Notes: a model not told the origin generated them from the sequence alone. A stretch of DNA of 64,000 bases from Streptococcus australis ATCC 700641 (GCF_000186465.1 NZ_GL636091.1:1188981-1252980); one strand, 5' to 3'. Counted from the first letter of the stretch, positions 44,817 to 54,646 are shown. Made by a program: numbers and translations.

Positions 44817-46562
44817 ATGCAACATTTACTTTTATATGTTCACTACAATAAGTTTAATTTTATTAGTGGGCATGTACTCTACCAATTAGAAAAAATTCGT
44901 CCCTTGTATTCACGGGTGGTCTTTATCTCTAATAGTCAGCTACCAGAAGATGTGAAGGATCATTTGTCTTCCCAACAGTTGGTGGATGATATTCTTGAGC
45001 GCCAAAATAGTGGCTTTGACTTCGCTGCTTGGCGGGATGGAATGAAGACAGTCGGCTTTGATCAACTGTCTCACTTTGATTCTGTTACCCTCATGAATGA
45101 TACCTGCTTTGGACCGCTTTGGGATTTAGAATCAATTTATCAGCAGTTTGAAAATGACCCTGAAGTAGATTTTTGGGGAATGACCAATTACCGGAAAGAC
45201 AAGGATTTTAACGAACATATTCAGAGTTATTATCTCTGTTTTAAAAAACAGGTTATTGAATCAAGTACTTTCCATGAGTTTTGGCAGGGCGTTCAAGACT
45301 TTACCAATGTCCAAGATGTGATCGATAACTACGAGACTAAGGTCACAACGAATTTCCTGGATGCTGGTTTTCGCTATAAAACTGTCTTTGATACCATCCA
45401 TGAAGATACAACTGGGATGCTCTATCCAGACTTTTCTTACTACAATCCTACAGTGATTCTTAAACATAAGGTTCCTTTCATCAAAGTCAAAACCATTGCA
45501 AACAATGAAGGAATCATGCCTTATATTTTTGATGAATTGGAGCGTGTATCGGACTATCCATTGGATTTGATTCTTAACCACATGTCTATGATTGACCGTC
45601 CGGACTATCCTTATCTCTTATCCCGTAAGTATTTGAAGGATCAAGACTTAGGAGACACATTTGATAAAAAAGTTGCGGTTCATCTCCATGTCTTTTATGT
45701 GGACCTCTTAGAAGAATTTCTAGATGCTTTCCAAGCTTTTCATTTTGCTTATGACTTGTGGATTACGACAGATGTAGAAGAGAAGAAACAGGCTATTGAG
45801 GAGATTCTTTCTAATCGGGCCCAAGTTGCGACAGTCGTGGTGACTGGAAACATTGGACGAGATGTGTTACCAATGTTGCTCTTAAAAGAGCAACTCTCTC
45901 ACTATGATTATGTCGGCCATTTTCATACCAAGAAATCCAAAGAAGCAGATTTCTGGGCTGGTGAATCTTGGCGGAAAGAATTGATTGATATGTTGGTTAA
46001 ACCGGCAGATAAAATCCTTGCCAATATGGAAGCCAATCCAAAAGTTGGAATCACCATCGCAGATATTCCAACCTTCTTCCGATACAATCGAATAGTGGTT
46101 GCCTGGAATGAAGTTCTCATTTCACCAGAGATGAACAAGCTCTGGCAACGGATGGGAGCGACCAAGACAATTGATTTCAAAAATCTCAATACTTTTGTTA
46201 TGAGCTATGGCACCTTTGTTTGGTTTAAGTATGATGCTTTGAAACCACTCTTTGATTTGAATTTGAAAGCAGCAGATGTTCCAGCTGAACCTCTTCCTCA
46301 AAATTCGATCCTTCATGCGATTGAACGCTTATTAGTCTACATTGCCTGGGATCAAAAATATGACTTTAGGATTTCCCAAAATCCACACGTTCTCACACCA
46401 TTTATCGATAATAAGCAGTTGAACAATCGAGAGGATCTCCAACCACATACCTTCGTGGACTTTAATCAAATCGGTGGGATTAAAGGAGCCTTAAAGTATA
46501 TCGTGATTGGGCCAGCAAGAGCAATAAAATATATTATGTTGAGACTTCTCAAGAGAAAGTAG
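44817..46562 (+). CDS. rgpF: Rhamnan synthesis protein RgpF/GacG-like
   Basis: The 581-residue protein matches the RgpF family. It begins LLLYVHYNKFNFISGHVLYQ and has NSGFDFAAWRDGMK near residue 61, MNDTCFGPLWDLE near 91 and VGHFHTKKSKEADFW near 365. RgpF/GacG polymerises alternating alpha-1,2/1,3 rhamnose. It starts one base after the previous stop. It is the last of the six conserved backbone genes; more AT-rich genes follow. Confidence 0.93.
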   Translation: MQHLLLYVHYNKFNFISGHVLYQLEKIRPLYSRVVFISNSQLPEDVKDHLSSQQLVDDILERQNSGFDFAAWRDGMKTVGFDQLSHFDSVTLMNDTCFGPLWDLESIYQQFENDPEVDFWGMTNYRKDKDFNEHIQSYYLCFKKQVIESSTFHEFWQGVQDFTNVQDVIDNYETKVTTNFLDAGFRYKTVFDTIHEDTTGMLYPDFSYYNPTVILKHKVPFIKVKTIANNEGIMPYIFDELERVSDYPLDLILNHMSMIDRPDYPYLLSRKYLKDQDLGDTFDKKVAVHLHVFYVDLLEEFLDAFQAFHFAYDLWITTDVEEKKQAIEEILSNRAQVATVVVTGNIGRDVLPMLLLKEQLSHYDYVGHFHTKKSKEADFWAGESWRKELIDMLVKPADKILANMEANPKVGITIADIPTFFRYNRIVVAWNEVLISPEMNKLWQRMGATKTIDFKNLNTFVMSYGTFVWFKYDALKPLFDLNLKAADVPAEPLPQNSILHAIERLLVYIAWDQKYDFRISQNPHVLTPFIDNKQLNNREDLQPHTFVDFNQIGGIKGALKYIVIGPARAIKYIMLRLLKRK

Positions 46563-46572
46563 AGGAAATCTT

Positions 46573-48057
46573 GTGAGTTTATTTGATAAAGAAAAGTTAA
46601 GAAATATTATCATTGCAATCGTCTTAATCTTGTTCTCAAGGATTTTTTTGACCAGTTTATTTGAATTTACTTTGAATAAGAAAGTGTTAATTCTAATAAT
46701 AGCATCAGTTATCTATCTGTTGCTGTTTAATTCAAAAGACTCTGATAAATTACCACGGAATGCGTTTCTGTTAATAGTTATATTTGGTAGTTTTATTTCT
46801 GTTGTCAAGCCAGTTCAATATGGATTGGATGAAGAGTCGCACTTGCCAAACGTCATTAGTATAACAGATAGTCCGATTTTTAAGTATTCGGATGAAAAGC
46901 TAGAAGACTATGATTCTGTATTTGGTTACGATGCTTTAAGAAACCCTGGGAAAAAATCCTCACAGTACTGGTATAGTGTAGAACATAAAGATAGTAAAAT
47001 TAGAGGAACAAGAGTTGGATTTGACAATCCGGCCTTTCTCCCTAATGCTATTGGATGGTCCATCGGTAAACTGATCTCGAAAAAAGTATATGTTTCTTAT
47101 TATTTAGGAAGAATTTTCGAAGTTATAGCCTTTGCAATTTTAGCTTATCTTGCATTAAAAATCAGTAAGGTATTCAGAGAAGCTATTTATCTTTTTTCTA
47201 CGTTCCCAGCTGTTTTATATATTATCGCTGGTTACCATTATGATTACTTATATTTTGGAGCTAGTTTAATTGCGTTAGCATTATTAACAAATGTACTCTC
47301 TGAGAAAAATAAAGTTGATAAAAAATATGCAATTGCTTTTCAATGTACGACATTACTTTTTGCATTTTCGAAATTTCCTTTTATATTAACCGGAAGTTTG
47401 TTGTCTGTTTTACCAAATAGATATTATAAAGATAAAAAAATGAGGTCATTTTCTTCCTTACTATTTCTTTTAAATCTATTTATATCATTTATTTATGTTG
47501 GTATTATTAAATTATTCCCTTCTGGAAGTTCAATTTCAGGGGAAGGTCCAGGTCTATTTTATTTCTTAACGCATCCGTTGCCATTGTTACGAACTTTATT
47601 CTTAGCACCGCATGGAATTATTAATGATTTTATTTCAGATCCATTAAAGTATGTTTCTGAAAAATCAGCATTTTTAATCGCAGCTTCAATTTTCACTTTC
47701 TTTTTCATTCTATTCATTATTATTCTTAGAAATAAGATTGAACTGCCTAAATTCTTTAAATACTACAGTTTGCTTTTACTTTTAGGTACAGCAACCCTAA
47801 TTATTGTTGCGATTTCTGGAGATCCTCGTGTATATCACACAGGTGATATTGTTGTTGGTGGGGTTCAAGGTCGTTACTATTATTATATTTTAATGTTTCT
47901 ACCACTTTATTTCGGCACATGGTTCCACAAAAAAGTGGGTATAGCTGATATTGCTCAAAGTGAGGATTCACATTTTGATATATCGTTACAATATGCACTC
48001 ATCTTTTTGAACATTTTAACGATTAGTATTGGGATTTATACACAAATTCAGGGTTGA
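46573..48057 (+). CDS. DUF2142 multi-spanning membrane protein, candidate GT-C side-chain transferase
   Basis: The 494-residue protein has about twelve helices. An acidic outer loop after the first helices (QYGLDEESHLPN near residue 84) and VQGRYYYYIL near 432 match DUF2142 membrane proteins and the GT-C layout. GT-C enzymes use Und-P-sugars outside the cell; GacL and SccM play this part in other streptococci. The start is GTG with GAGGAAA upstream. AT-rich like the 33-37 kb module. The next gene starts just after its end. Confidence 0.7.
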   Translation: MSLFDKEKLRNIIIAIVLILFSRIFLTSLFEFTLNKKVLILIIASVIYLLLFNSKDSDKLPRNAFLLIVIFGSFISVVKPVQYGLDEESHLPNVISITDSPIFKYSDEKLEDYDSVFGYDALRNPGKKSSQYWYSVEHKDSKIRGTRVGFDNPAFLPNAIGWSIGKLISKKVYVSYYLGRIFEVIAFAILAYLALKISKVFREAIYLFSTFPAVLYIIAGYHYDYLYFGASLIALALLTNVLSEKNKVDKKYAIAFQCTTLLFAFSKFPFILTGSLLSVLPNRYYKDKKMRSFSSLLFLLNLFISFIYVGIIKLFPSGSSISGEGPGLFYFLTHPLPLLRTLFLAPHGIINDFISDPLKYVSEKSAFLIAASIFTFFFILFIIILRNKIELPKFFKYYSLLLLLGTATLIIVAISGDPRVYHTGDIVVGGVQGRYYYYILMFLPLYFGTWFHKKVGIADIAQSEDSHFDISLQYALIFLNILTISIGIYTQIQG

Positions 48058-48094
48058 TTATTATAATTTAAACATCATAGTTATGGGGAGAAAA

Positions 48095-50623
48095 ATGAAG
48101 AGAAAAAAGAAGTTTAATTTAAAAGAGTTTCTTATAAGAAACTATCAAAAATTAACGAGAACTCAACTGTATTCCTTTGCTCTCCTCGTCTTATTTCTTG
48201 TCATTAATACGTATCTAGTTCAGCATGTGATTGCCGAGAAACTAGGAGCAACGGGTTCCGTTATAGCATTGATTAATCACTGTGGGATTTATTTTGGGCT
48301 TGCAACAGTCGTTTTAGTTGCCTTAATATCTCAATATGATTTAAAGCGAATTTTTGCTTTAAAGATTATTGTATCCTATAGTGTCTATTTAATTCTTTCT
48401 TATTCAGTTGAAGTTGCCCTTCATATTAATGTACTGAAATATCAGGTATTCGATTTTGCCAAGAATGGTTTTTGGCAGACCAACTCAATTGTTTTTGTAT
48501 CGGTATTAGTTGCTAGTTCACTCTTATTTTCAACTATTAGACAGTGGTTTGATAACAAGGCTGTTAAAAGAAAAACGAGACCAATTGGAAAACTATTTGA
48601 ATACTTATTGCATTCTAGTATTTTAACAACTTTTGTTTTAACAGATTCTAAAATTCCTTCAACTCTCTATCGTACGACCTGGTATTTGTTTGATGGCATT
48701 GGAAAAACCGGAGGAGGCAAGTATTCCCTGTCGCAATTCTGGTTTGTCGAGTTTAGAATGATTGGTTTCTCTATTCTTTTAACTCTTATCGGATTGTTTT
48801 TTGTCAAAGGTCAAATAGACTTAGTTAAAAATAGATCGAGTTTTTCACTGGCTGTTATGACTAGTATTAGTCTAGCTATTCTATCTAACACTGGTGTGCA
48901 ACTTGGACTTGGAGCAGGAGACTTGCTTGTTGGTTATTCGATTTTTCCAGGTGGAGTCGTATTTCCTATCCTCTGTCTCGTGTTTCTATATATCTCTCTA
49001 TATGTATTGATCAATAGATATTGGTTTACAACGATTCTAATAGTCTTTAGTAGTGTTTCTTTCGTTGTTGCCAACGCTGTTAAATTCAGTATGAGGGGAG
49101 AACCTATTTTACCGAGTGATTTGGTCTGGTTATCTCAACCGTCCGTTTTATTTAGCTTTGTTGATGTCTCCTTTATGCTCATTGTCATAGCAGTTGCTGT
49201 TGGTTTATCGGTTACCTATATTCTCGGCAGACGATATATTTACACAGGGAAAATTATACGGTCAACGATAATTCGCTATCTTACACTTTTGGCTCTTGTA
49301 TTATTTGGTTATAAAGTATATTCTATCTTTGACCAAAAAGAAAATGGCGTAATTTCGGAGAAAGTACCAGTTATCACCTTATTGAATAACTTTCAGGATA
49401 CGAAATGGCTGGGGAATTCGATTAATGCCAGGTATCGGTCGTTAGCTTTTGTCTGGTTCAATCAATTGACAACAGAAGTCATGATAAAACCGGAGGGATA
49501 TAGTAAAGAAAAAATGCTTGAGATTGAAAAGAAATACTCTAATCAAGCCTCTGAAATCAATCAAACAAGAAATGAAGTTATCGATCAACAGACCATCATC
49601 TATGTTCTAAGTGAGAGTTTTTCGGATCCTAGCAGAATAGAAGGAGTGACAATTTCTAGAAATCCTATCCCAAATATTCAAGATATAAAGTCAAAAGTGA
49701 CAAGTGGTTTAATGAAATCAGATGGCTACGGCGGTGGTACGGCTAATATGGAATTTCAAACTTTAACAGGTTTACCATTTTATAATATCAGCCCTACCGT
49801 CTCTGTTCTATACTCAGATGTTGCTCCGAAAATGCAACCGTTAATTTCGATAAGTGATTCTTTTGCACCTAAAAATAAGGAAATTATCCATTTTGAATCA
49901 AAAATTAACTATTCAAGAGATGTTATCTATAATAGACTGGATTTTGATAAGTTTGTAAGTATTGATGACAAAAAGGAATATAATGTAGGATACCAGGAAA
50001 TTCATGTTAGTGACCAATCAACCTATAATGCAGTCCTAAAAGATTTAAATCCTAAGCAGAGTCAGTTTTTCTCAGTCATTACGATGCAGAATCACGCCCC
50101 ATTTATTGCAGGGGAACCATCAGATGTAACAGCTTCCGGCAAAGGTTTCTCAGAGGATGTGAATACTCGTTTGACAAATTATTCAAGGTTATTAACGTTT
50201 ACTGACAAAGCCACCCAAGATTTCCTAGAAAAGCTATCCAAAATCGATAAAAAGATTACAGTTGTTTTTTACGGAGATCATTTGCCTGGTTTATATCCAG
50301 AATCTGCCTTTAAGAACTATCCAGAAGGTCAATACCAAACAGACTACTTTATTTGGAGTAATTTCGATGCTCCTAAATTAGACTATCCTTTAGTCAACTC
50401 GAGTGATTTCTCTGCTATGGTCTTTGAACAAACCAACTCTAAGGTCTCTCCATACTATGCTCTCTTGACGGAAGTGTTGAAGAAAGCAAGTGTTGACAAA
50501 AAAGCTTTGGAAGGAGAAGCGTTGGAAATCGCTGAGGATCTCAAAATGGTTGAATATGATTTGATTAGTGGCAAAGGCTATTTATCAAAAGATTTCTTCA
50601 AAGTACCTACTGCCAAAAATTGA
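48095..50623 (+). CDS. Phosphoglycerol transferase of the LtaS/GacH family
   Basis: The protein is about 842 residues. It has many membrane helices in the first 440 residues, then an extracellular sulfatase-type domain with YVLSESFSDPSR near residue 505, the likely threonine nucleophile Thr549 in GYGGGTANMEFQ, and FYGDHLPGLYP near 727 for metal binding. GacH and SccH attach glycerol phosphate to rhamnan side chains. The ATG at 48095 follows GGGGAG; another ATG at 48083 lacks a site. It ends the locus and is followed by a terminator. Confidence 0.85.
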   Translation: MKRKKKFNLKEFLIRNYQKLTRTQLYSFALLVLFLVINTYLVQHVIAEKLGATGSVIALINHCGIYFGLATVVLVALISQYDLKRIFALKIIVSYSVYLILSYSVEVALHINVLKYQVFDFAKNGFWQTNSIVFVSVLVASSLLFSTIRQWFDNKAVKRKTRPIGKLFEYLLHSSILTTFVLTDSKIPSTLYRTTWYLFDGIGKTGGGKYSLSQFWFVEFRMIGFSILLTLIGLFFVKGQIDLVKNRSSFSLAVMTSISLAILSNTGVQLGLGAGDLLVGYSIFPGGVVFPILCLVFLYISLYVLINRYWFTTILIVFSSVSFVVANAVKFSMRGEPILPSDLVWLSQPSVLFSFVDVSFMLIVIAVAVGLSVTYILGRRYIYTGKIIRSTIIRYLTLLALVLFGYKVYSIFDQKENGVISEKVPVITLLNNFQDTKWLGNSINARYRSLAFVWFNQLTTEVMIKPEGYSKEKMLEIEKKYSNQASEINQTRNEVIDQQTIIYVLSESFSDPSRIEGVTISRNPIPNIQDIKSKVTSGLMKSDGYGGGTANMEFQTLTGLPFYNISPTVSVLYSDVAPKMQPLISISDSFAPKNKEIIHFESKINYSRDVIYNRLDFDKFVSIDDKKEYNVGYQEIHVSDQSTYNAVLKDLNPKQSQFFSVITMQNHAPFIAGEPSDVTASGKGFSEDVNTRLTNYSRLLTFTDKATQDFLEKLSKIDKKITVVFYGDHLPGLYPESAFKNYPEGQYQTDYFIWSNFDAPKLDYPLVNSSDFSAMVFEQTNSKVSPYYALLTEVLKKASVDKKALEGEALEIAEDLKMVEYDLISGKGYLSKDFFKVPTAKN

Positions 50624-50680
50624 TTCATGCTTACAAATTTCCTACCGTTTTGATCAGGTTATTTGATAACTTAAATTATT

Positions 50681-50714
50681 AAAAATAGAACAGGCTTTCC
50701 TGTTCTATTTTTGT
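50681..50714 (+). terminator. Terminator of the rhamnan locus
   Basis: AAAAATAGAACAGG (50681-50694) pairs perfectly with CCTGTTCTATTTTT (50699-50712), with a 4-base loop. Confidence 0.9.
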
Positions 50715-50751
50715 TGATTTTATGCTAAACTAGTAGGAGGGGGTTCCGCAT

Positions 50752-51240
50752 ATGATTAAGATTTTTGGGAAAATCCGATACCATTGGCAGCCTGATTTAT
50801 CCATGCTGATTACCTATTGGTCATTATCGGTTATACCCGTCTTTATTGGACTAGCTCTAATGTATGAGAGTTCCAGTATCCCGACGGTGGTACTCTTTTC
50901 ATTCTTTCTCTTTATGGCCTTGCTGGCTGTAGGAGTGCATCGCTATTTTACGATCTACGATGATGGGATTTTACGGATTATAACGGCGAATCCATTAACT
51001 CCTATAAAAGTTCCGATTTCATCGATTGAAAAAGTGGAAGTTACAAAGAATTCCATCAAGTTAATTTTCAACGATGGATCAAGAAGTCGGACCTTCTGTA
51101 TGCGTAAGTGGCCCAAAAAATACTTTATCAATGCCTTAGCCTTGAATGATCATTTTAAGGGTGAGATTGAGTTGACAGATAACTTTATCCATGTGGACTA
51201 TTATCAACTCTACTATGCAGATAATGAAAAAAGCTCTTAA
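50752..51240 (+). CDS. ebsA: EbsA family membrane protein
   Basis: The 162-residue protein begins MIKIFGKIRYHWQPDLS and has two predicted helices (about 20-40 and 45-62), then a soluble domain, all typical of EbsA family proteins. The neighbours (ferredoxin, LysM protein, cmk, infC) match the usual streptococcal order. GGAGGGGG precedes the ATG. It is convergent with the ferredoxin gene, and their stop codons overlap. The biochemical role is not established. Confidence 0.82.
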   Translation: MIKIFGKIRYHWQPDLSMLITYWSLSVIPVFIGLALMYESSSIPTVVLFSFFLFMALLAVGVHRYFTIYDDGILRIITANPLTPIKVPISSIEKVEVTKNSIKLIFNDGSRSRTFCMRKWPKKYFINALALNDHFKGEIELTDNFIHVDYYQLYYADNEKSS

Positions 51241-51255
51241 TCTTTGATAAGAGCT
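51226..51255 (-). terminator. Terminator of the ferredoxin gene, inside the end of ebsA
   Basis: AGCTCTTA (51232-51239) pairs with TAAGAGCT (51248-51255). On the minus strand the stem is followed by six T residues. Both stop codons lie in or next to the stem. Confidence 0.65.
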
Positions 51256-51434
51256 CGGGTTGGACAATTTTTAACTGCTTCTTGGATAGAAGCATCGGTA
51301 GGAAATTCCTTTTCCAATCGTTCATCCTCAGAGGCGAACTTAACGATGCCATTATCGTGATAGTCAAAAATGTCCGAATATGTTTGGCAAAGGCCACATG
51401 CGATACAACGTTCAGGTATTAAGGTTATTTTCAT
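51237..51434 (-). CDS. fer: Ferredoxin, single [4Fe-4S]
   Basis: The 65-residue protein has cluster ligands Cys10, Cys13 and Cys16 in CIACGLC and a fourth, Cys57, in NCPTRA, which is the single-cluster ferredoxin layout. It is a small soluble electron carrier. It is encoded on the strand opposite to its neighbours and overlaps the stop codon of ebsA. Its terminator is inside ebsA coding sequence. Confidence 0.92.
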   Translation of the reverse strand: MKITLIPERCIACGLCQTYSDIFDYHDNGIVKFASEDERLEKEFPTDASIQEAVKNCPTRALIKD

Positions 51435-51479
51435 ATCTATATTGTAATGATTTTAACAGGAAAACACAAGGAGGAAGTT

Positions 51480-51920
51480 ATGCCGAAAGAGCCATGGGAA
51501 GAAGAAATTTATGATGACGGAGAAGAAACATTGAAACGAACAAACAAATTAAATGGGATAAAAGCTGATCGCTTGTTGACCATCTTGGCGATTATTTTCT
51601 TTATTATTATTGTAGCGATGGTCTGCTTCTTAGTTTACCTTTCTACAGGTGGAAGCGATAAGAAGAAACAAATGAGCGGTTTCTACAATGGTGAAACAAC
51701 AGTCGTTGCAGCAAGTAGTGCTCCAGCTGCAGAACAGACAGAGGAAGCAAGTGCAGAAGAATCTGAAGAAGGTACGATTACAGTCCTAGCTGGTGAAGGA
51801 GAAGCAGCAATTGCGGCGCGTGCTGGCATTTCGATCGCCGAATTAGAGCAACTGAATCCATCTCACATGTCTACTGGATCATGGTATGCAAATCCAGGAG
51901 ATGTCGTCAAGATTAAATAA
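51480..51920 (+). CDS. LysM domain membrane protein (SAG1386/EF1546 family)
   Basis: The 146-residue protein has an acidic cytoplasmic N-terminus (MPKEPWEEEIYDDGEE), one membrane helix at about 35-57, an Ala/Glu-rich linker and a LysM-type domain from about residue 98 (ITVLAGEGEAAIAARAGIS to the end). LysM binds peptidoglycan, so the C-terminus should face the wall. AAGGAGG precedes the ATG at 51480. It stands 10 bases upstream of cmk. The specific role is unknown. Confidence 0.82.
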   Translation: MPKEPWEEEIYDDGEETLKRTNKLNGIKADRLLTILAIIFFIIIVAMVCFLVYLSTGGSDKKKQMSGFYNGETTVVAASSAPAAEQTEEASAEESEEGTITVLAGEGEAAIAARAGISIAELEQLNPSHMSTGSWYANPGDVVKIK

Positions 51921-51930
51921 AGGATAAGCT

Positions 51931-52614
51931 ATGAAACAGATTCAAATCGCGATTGATGGCCCTGCATCTAGCGGGAAGTCAACTGTTGCTAAGATTATTG
52001 CTAAAAATTTAGGCTACACTTATCTCGATACGGGTGCCATGTATCGCGCAGCGACCTATCTGGCTCTTCGTCATGATCTGACTGAAGCAGATGTTGACCA
52101 GTTGGTTGATTTGCTGAACCAATATCCTGTGAGCTTTGGGCGCTCTGAAGACGGGCAGCAATTAGTCTTCGTAGCTGATGTCGATGTGACTCATCCAATT
52201 CGTGACAATGAAGTGACCAATAATGTCTCTTGGGTATCTGCCTTGGCTCCTGTCCGTGAGCGCTTGGTAGCCCAGCAACAACAGATTGCTGCTCAAGGTG
52301 GGATCGTCATGGACGGTCGTGATATTGGGACGGTTGTCTTACCAGATGCAGAATTGAAGATTTTCCTAGTGGCTTCTGTAGAAGAACGTGCAGTACGTCG
52401 CTATAAGGAAAATTTGAGCAAGGGCATTGAAACAGATTTAGAAGTATTGAAAAAAGAAATTGCTGAGCGGGACTACAAAGACAGTCACCGAGAGGTTTCG
52501 CCATTGAAACCAGCAGACGATGCCATTCATTTTGATACGACTGGTGTCGGAATTGATCAAGTGGTTGCATTTATTGAAGAAAAAGCAAAAAAAATCCTTG
52601 ACAATCCATCATAA
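51931..52614 (+). CDS. cmk: Cytidylate kinase
   Basis: The 227-residue enzyme phosphorylates CMP and dCMP. The P-loop [11 protein letters not shown] is near residue 8, [10 protein letters not shown] near 31 and [10 protein letters not shown] near 127. Length fits the long bacterial CMP kinases. It is co-transcribed with the LysM gene. The infC promoter -35 box overlaps its last codons. Confidence 0.96.
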   Translation: MKQIQIAIDGPASSGKSTVAKIIAKNLGYTYLDTGAMYRAATYLALRHDLTEADVDQLVDLLNQYPVSFGRSEDGQQLVFVADVDVTHPIRDNEVTNNVSWVSALAPVRERLVAQQQQIAAQGGIVMDGRDIGTVVLPDAELKIFLVASVEERAVRRYKENLSKGIETDLEVLKKEIAERDYKDSHREVSPLKPADDAIHFDTTGVGIDQVVAFIEEKAKKILDNPS

Positions 52615-52626
52615 ACTTGATATCAT
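52598..52626 (+). promoter_or_regulatory. Promoter of infC-rpmI-rplT
   Basis: TTGACA (52598-52603), 17 bases and TATCAT (52621-52626). The -35 lies within the 3' end of cmk. Confidence 0.75.
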
Positions 52627-52789
52627 ATAAAAGTTGAGAAAAGCAGAAGTGAGAACTTCTCGCCTTGCGACTAACGTTGTCTGGCCCCTACGGATCAAGT
52701 TTCAGAAATGAAATATAATCATGTAGTGCGGGTTTGCGTTAGCAAGTCCGCTCTTGTTTTTCTCTAAAATAAAAAAAGAGGTGAAAACC
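52627..52789 (+). promoter_or_regulatory. IF3-L35-L20 operon leader with attenuator
   Basis: The long leader holds AGAAGT/ACTTCT (52645-52660) and a terminator-like hairpin GCGGGTTTGC/GCAAGTCCGC (52728-52751) followed by TCTTGTTTTT. Leaders of this operon in Firmicutes bind L20 and cause premature termination; the same control is inferred here from location and shape, not from a sequence search. Confidence 0.65.
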
Positions 52790-53311
52790 ATAGCAAAGCA
52801 AGACTTATTCATCAATGATGAAATTCGTGTACGTGAAGTTCGCTTAATCGGTCTTGAGGGCGAACAATTGGGTATCAAACCACTTGGTGAAGCGCAAGCA
52901 CTTGCGGACGACGCTAATGTGGACTTGGTTCTCATTCAACCTCAAGCTAAACCTCCTGTTGCGAAAATTATGGACTACGGTAAGTTCAAATTTGAGTACC
53001 AGAAGAAACAAAAAGAACAACGCAAAAAACAAAGCGTTGTGACCGTGAAAGAAGTTCGTTTGAGCCCAGTTATCGACAAGGGTGATTTCGATACAAAACT
53101 TCGCAATGCTCGCAAGTTCCTTGAAAAAGGGAACAAAGTGAAGGTTTCCATTCGCTTTAAGGGTCGTATGATCACCCATAAAGAGATTGGGGCAAAAGTT
53201 TTAGCCGATTTCGCTGAAGCAACTCAAGATATTGCTATCATCGAACAACGTGCTAAAATGGATGGTCGTCAAATGTTCATGCAGTTGGCACCAGCAACTG
53301 ACAAGAAATAA
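52790..53311 (+). CDS. infC: Translation initiation factor IF-3 (non-ATG start)
   Basis: The 173-residue factor binds the 30S subunit and monitors initiation. It reads [18 protein letters not shown] from residue 2 onward, [15 protein letters not shown] in the linker region and the C-domain motif [11 protein letters not shown]. The best start is ATA at 52790, six bases after AGAGGTG. Other in-frame starts (GTG in that same site, ATG at 52754) would destroy or precede the ribosome site. Rare start codons in infC permit IF3 to limit its own translation. Confidence 0.93.
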   Translation: MAKQDLFINDEIRVREVRLIGLEGEQLGIKPLGEAQALADDANVDLVLIQPQAKPPVAKIMDYGKFKFEYQKKQKEQRKKQSVVTVKEVRLSPVIDKGDFDTKLRNARKFLEKGNKVKVSIRFKGRMITHKEIGAKVLADFAEATQDIAIIEQRAKMDGRQMFMQLAPATDKK

Positions 53312-53344
53312 TCTGTCAGAAAGTTAAAAAAAGGAGAAAATATC

Positions 53345-53545
53345 ATGCCAAAACAAAAAACACACCGCGCATCAGCTAAACGTTTCAAACGTACAGGTTC
53401 TGGTGGACTTAAACGTTTCCGTGCTTACACTTCTCACCGTTTCCACGGAAAAACTAAGAAACAACGTCGTCATCTTCGTAAAGCATCTATGGTGCATTCA
53501 GGAGATTTCAAACGTATCAAAGCAATGCTTACTCGCTTGAAATAA
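53345..53545 (+). CDS. rpmI: 50S ribosomal protein L35
   Basis: The 66-residue basic protein starts [18 protein letters not shown] and matches L35 throughout. AAAGGAG precedes the ATG. It lies between infC and rplT in the usual order. Confidence 0.97.
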   Translation: MPKQKTHRASAKRFKRTGSGGLKRFRAYTSHRFHGKTKKQRRHLRKASMVHSGDFKRIKAMLTRLK

Positions 53546-53594
53546 TCGCGTATTTGTAAGTAAAGAATTCTAGGAAATATTGGAGGAAATATAA

Positions 53595-53954
53595 ATGGCA
53601 CGTGTTAAAGGTGGCGTTGTATCACGCAAACGTCGTAAACGTATTCTTAAATTAGCTAAAGGTTACTATGGAGCTAAACACATCTTGTTCCGTACTGCAA
53701 AAGAACAAGTAATGAACTCTTACTACTATGCATACCGTGACCGTCGTCAAAAGAAACGTGACTTCCGCAAATTGTGGATCACACGTATCAATGCGGCAGC
53801 TCGTATGAACGGACTTTCATACTCACAATTGATGCATGGTTTGAAATTGGCTGAGATCGAAGTTAACCGTAAAATGCTTGCTGACTTGGCTGTTAACGAT
53901 GCAGCAGCTTTCACAGCTCTTGCAGATGCAGCTAAAGCAAAACTTGGTAAATAA
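53595..53954 (+). CDS. rplT: 50S ribosomal protein L20
   Basis: The 119-residue protein starts [18 protein letters not shown] and contains [16 protein letters not shown] near residue 28, typical of L20. L20 is an early 23S rRNA-binding protein and in Firmicutes represses this operon through its leader. GGAGG precedes the ATG. A strong terminator follows. Confidence 0.97.
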   Translation: MARVKGGVVSRKRRKRILKLAKGYYGAKHILFRTAKEQVMNSYYYAYRDRRQKKRDFRKLWITRINAAARMNGLSYSQLMHGLKLAEIEVNRKMLADLAVNDAAAFTALADAAKAKLGK

Positions 53955-53960
53955 TTAATA

Positions 53961-53990
53961 AAGAGATCCGCATGGATCTCTTTTTCTTTG
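53961..53990 (+). terminator. Terminator of the infC operon
   Basis: AAGAGATCC (53961-53969) pairs with GGATCTCTT (53974-53982), followed by T-rich sequence. Confidence 0.88.
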
Positions 53991-54040
53991 AGTGAACGAA
54001 TCGGCTGTGACAGTGTTATCTTTTTTTCTTGCTGATTTCG

Positions 54041-54049
54041 TGCTATAAT
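54041..54049 (+). promoter_or_regulatory. Extended -10 promoter of the dCMP deaminase gene
   Basis: TGCTATAAT (54041-54049) lies 39 bases before the GTG start. No competence (ComX) box was seen. Confidence 0.55.
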
Positions 54050-54087
54050 GAAAAAAATTTAGAATGTTCATGAAGGAGGACAAGACT

Positions 54088-54555
54088 GTGGGACATAAAC
54101 GATTAGCTTGGGATGAGTATTTTGCAGCACAGGCTTTGTTAATATCAAATCGAGCAACTTGTAAGCGAGCCAAGGTGGGTGCTGTATTGGTCAAGGATCA
54201 TAAGGTGGTTGCGACGGGTTACAATGGCTCTGTCTCTGGTACGGAGCATTGCTTGGATCATGACTGCCTCATGGTGGAGGGACACTGTGTTCGGACCCTC
54301 CATGCAGAGGTCAATGCCATTTTACAGGGAGCGGAACGGGGGATTCCCAAAGGTTTCACAGCCTATGTGACCCATTTCCCTTGCCTCAACTGTACCAAGC
54401 AGCTGCTTCAAGTAGGCTGCAAGCGGGTAGTTTATATCCATCAATACCGCATCGATGAATATGCTCAGTATCTCTATCGTGAAAAAGAAGTAGAGCTAGT
54501 CCATCTTCCATTGGAAGTGGTCAAAGAAGCTATTGCAGAGGCAGACTTTATTTAA
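54088..54555 (+). CDS. comEB: dCMP deaminase, ComEB-like
   Basis: The 155-residue zinc enzyme converts dCMP to dUMP for thymidylate synthesis. Ligands are His72 with catalytic Glu74 in LHAEVNAI and Cys99 and Cys102 in FPCLNCTK. ComEB-type proteins share this layout. The GTG at 54088 follows AAGGAGG by 8 bases; an upstream ATG at 54070 overlaps the site. A link with competence is not supported here, since no ComX box is visible. Confidence 0.88.
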   Translation: MGHKRLAWDEYFAAQALLISNRATCKRAKVGAVLVKDHKVVATGYNGSVSGTEHCLDHDCLMVEGHCVRTLHAEVNAILQGAERGIPKGFTAYVTHFPCLNCTKQLLQVGCKRVVYIHQYRIDEYAQYLYREKEVELVHLPLEVVKEAIAEADFI

Positions 54556-54646
54556 GAATGGATTGCTGTCTCACTACCTACAATTATATTGAAAGCTTAT
54601 TTTTGAGTTCACGCTTCACTGATTCGTCTAGAGGGAGGAGATTGTG

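Noticed and set aside
54041..54088. ComX (competence) box ahead of the comEB-like gene
   Set aside because: No TACGAATA-like element; an ordinary extended -10 is present.
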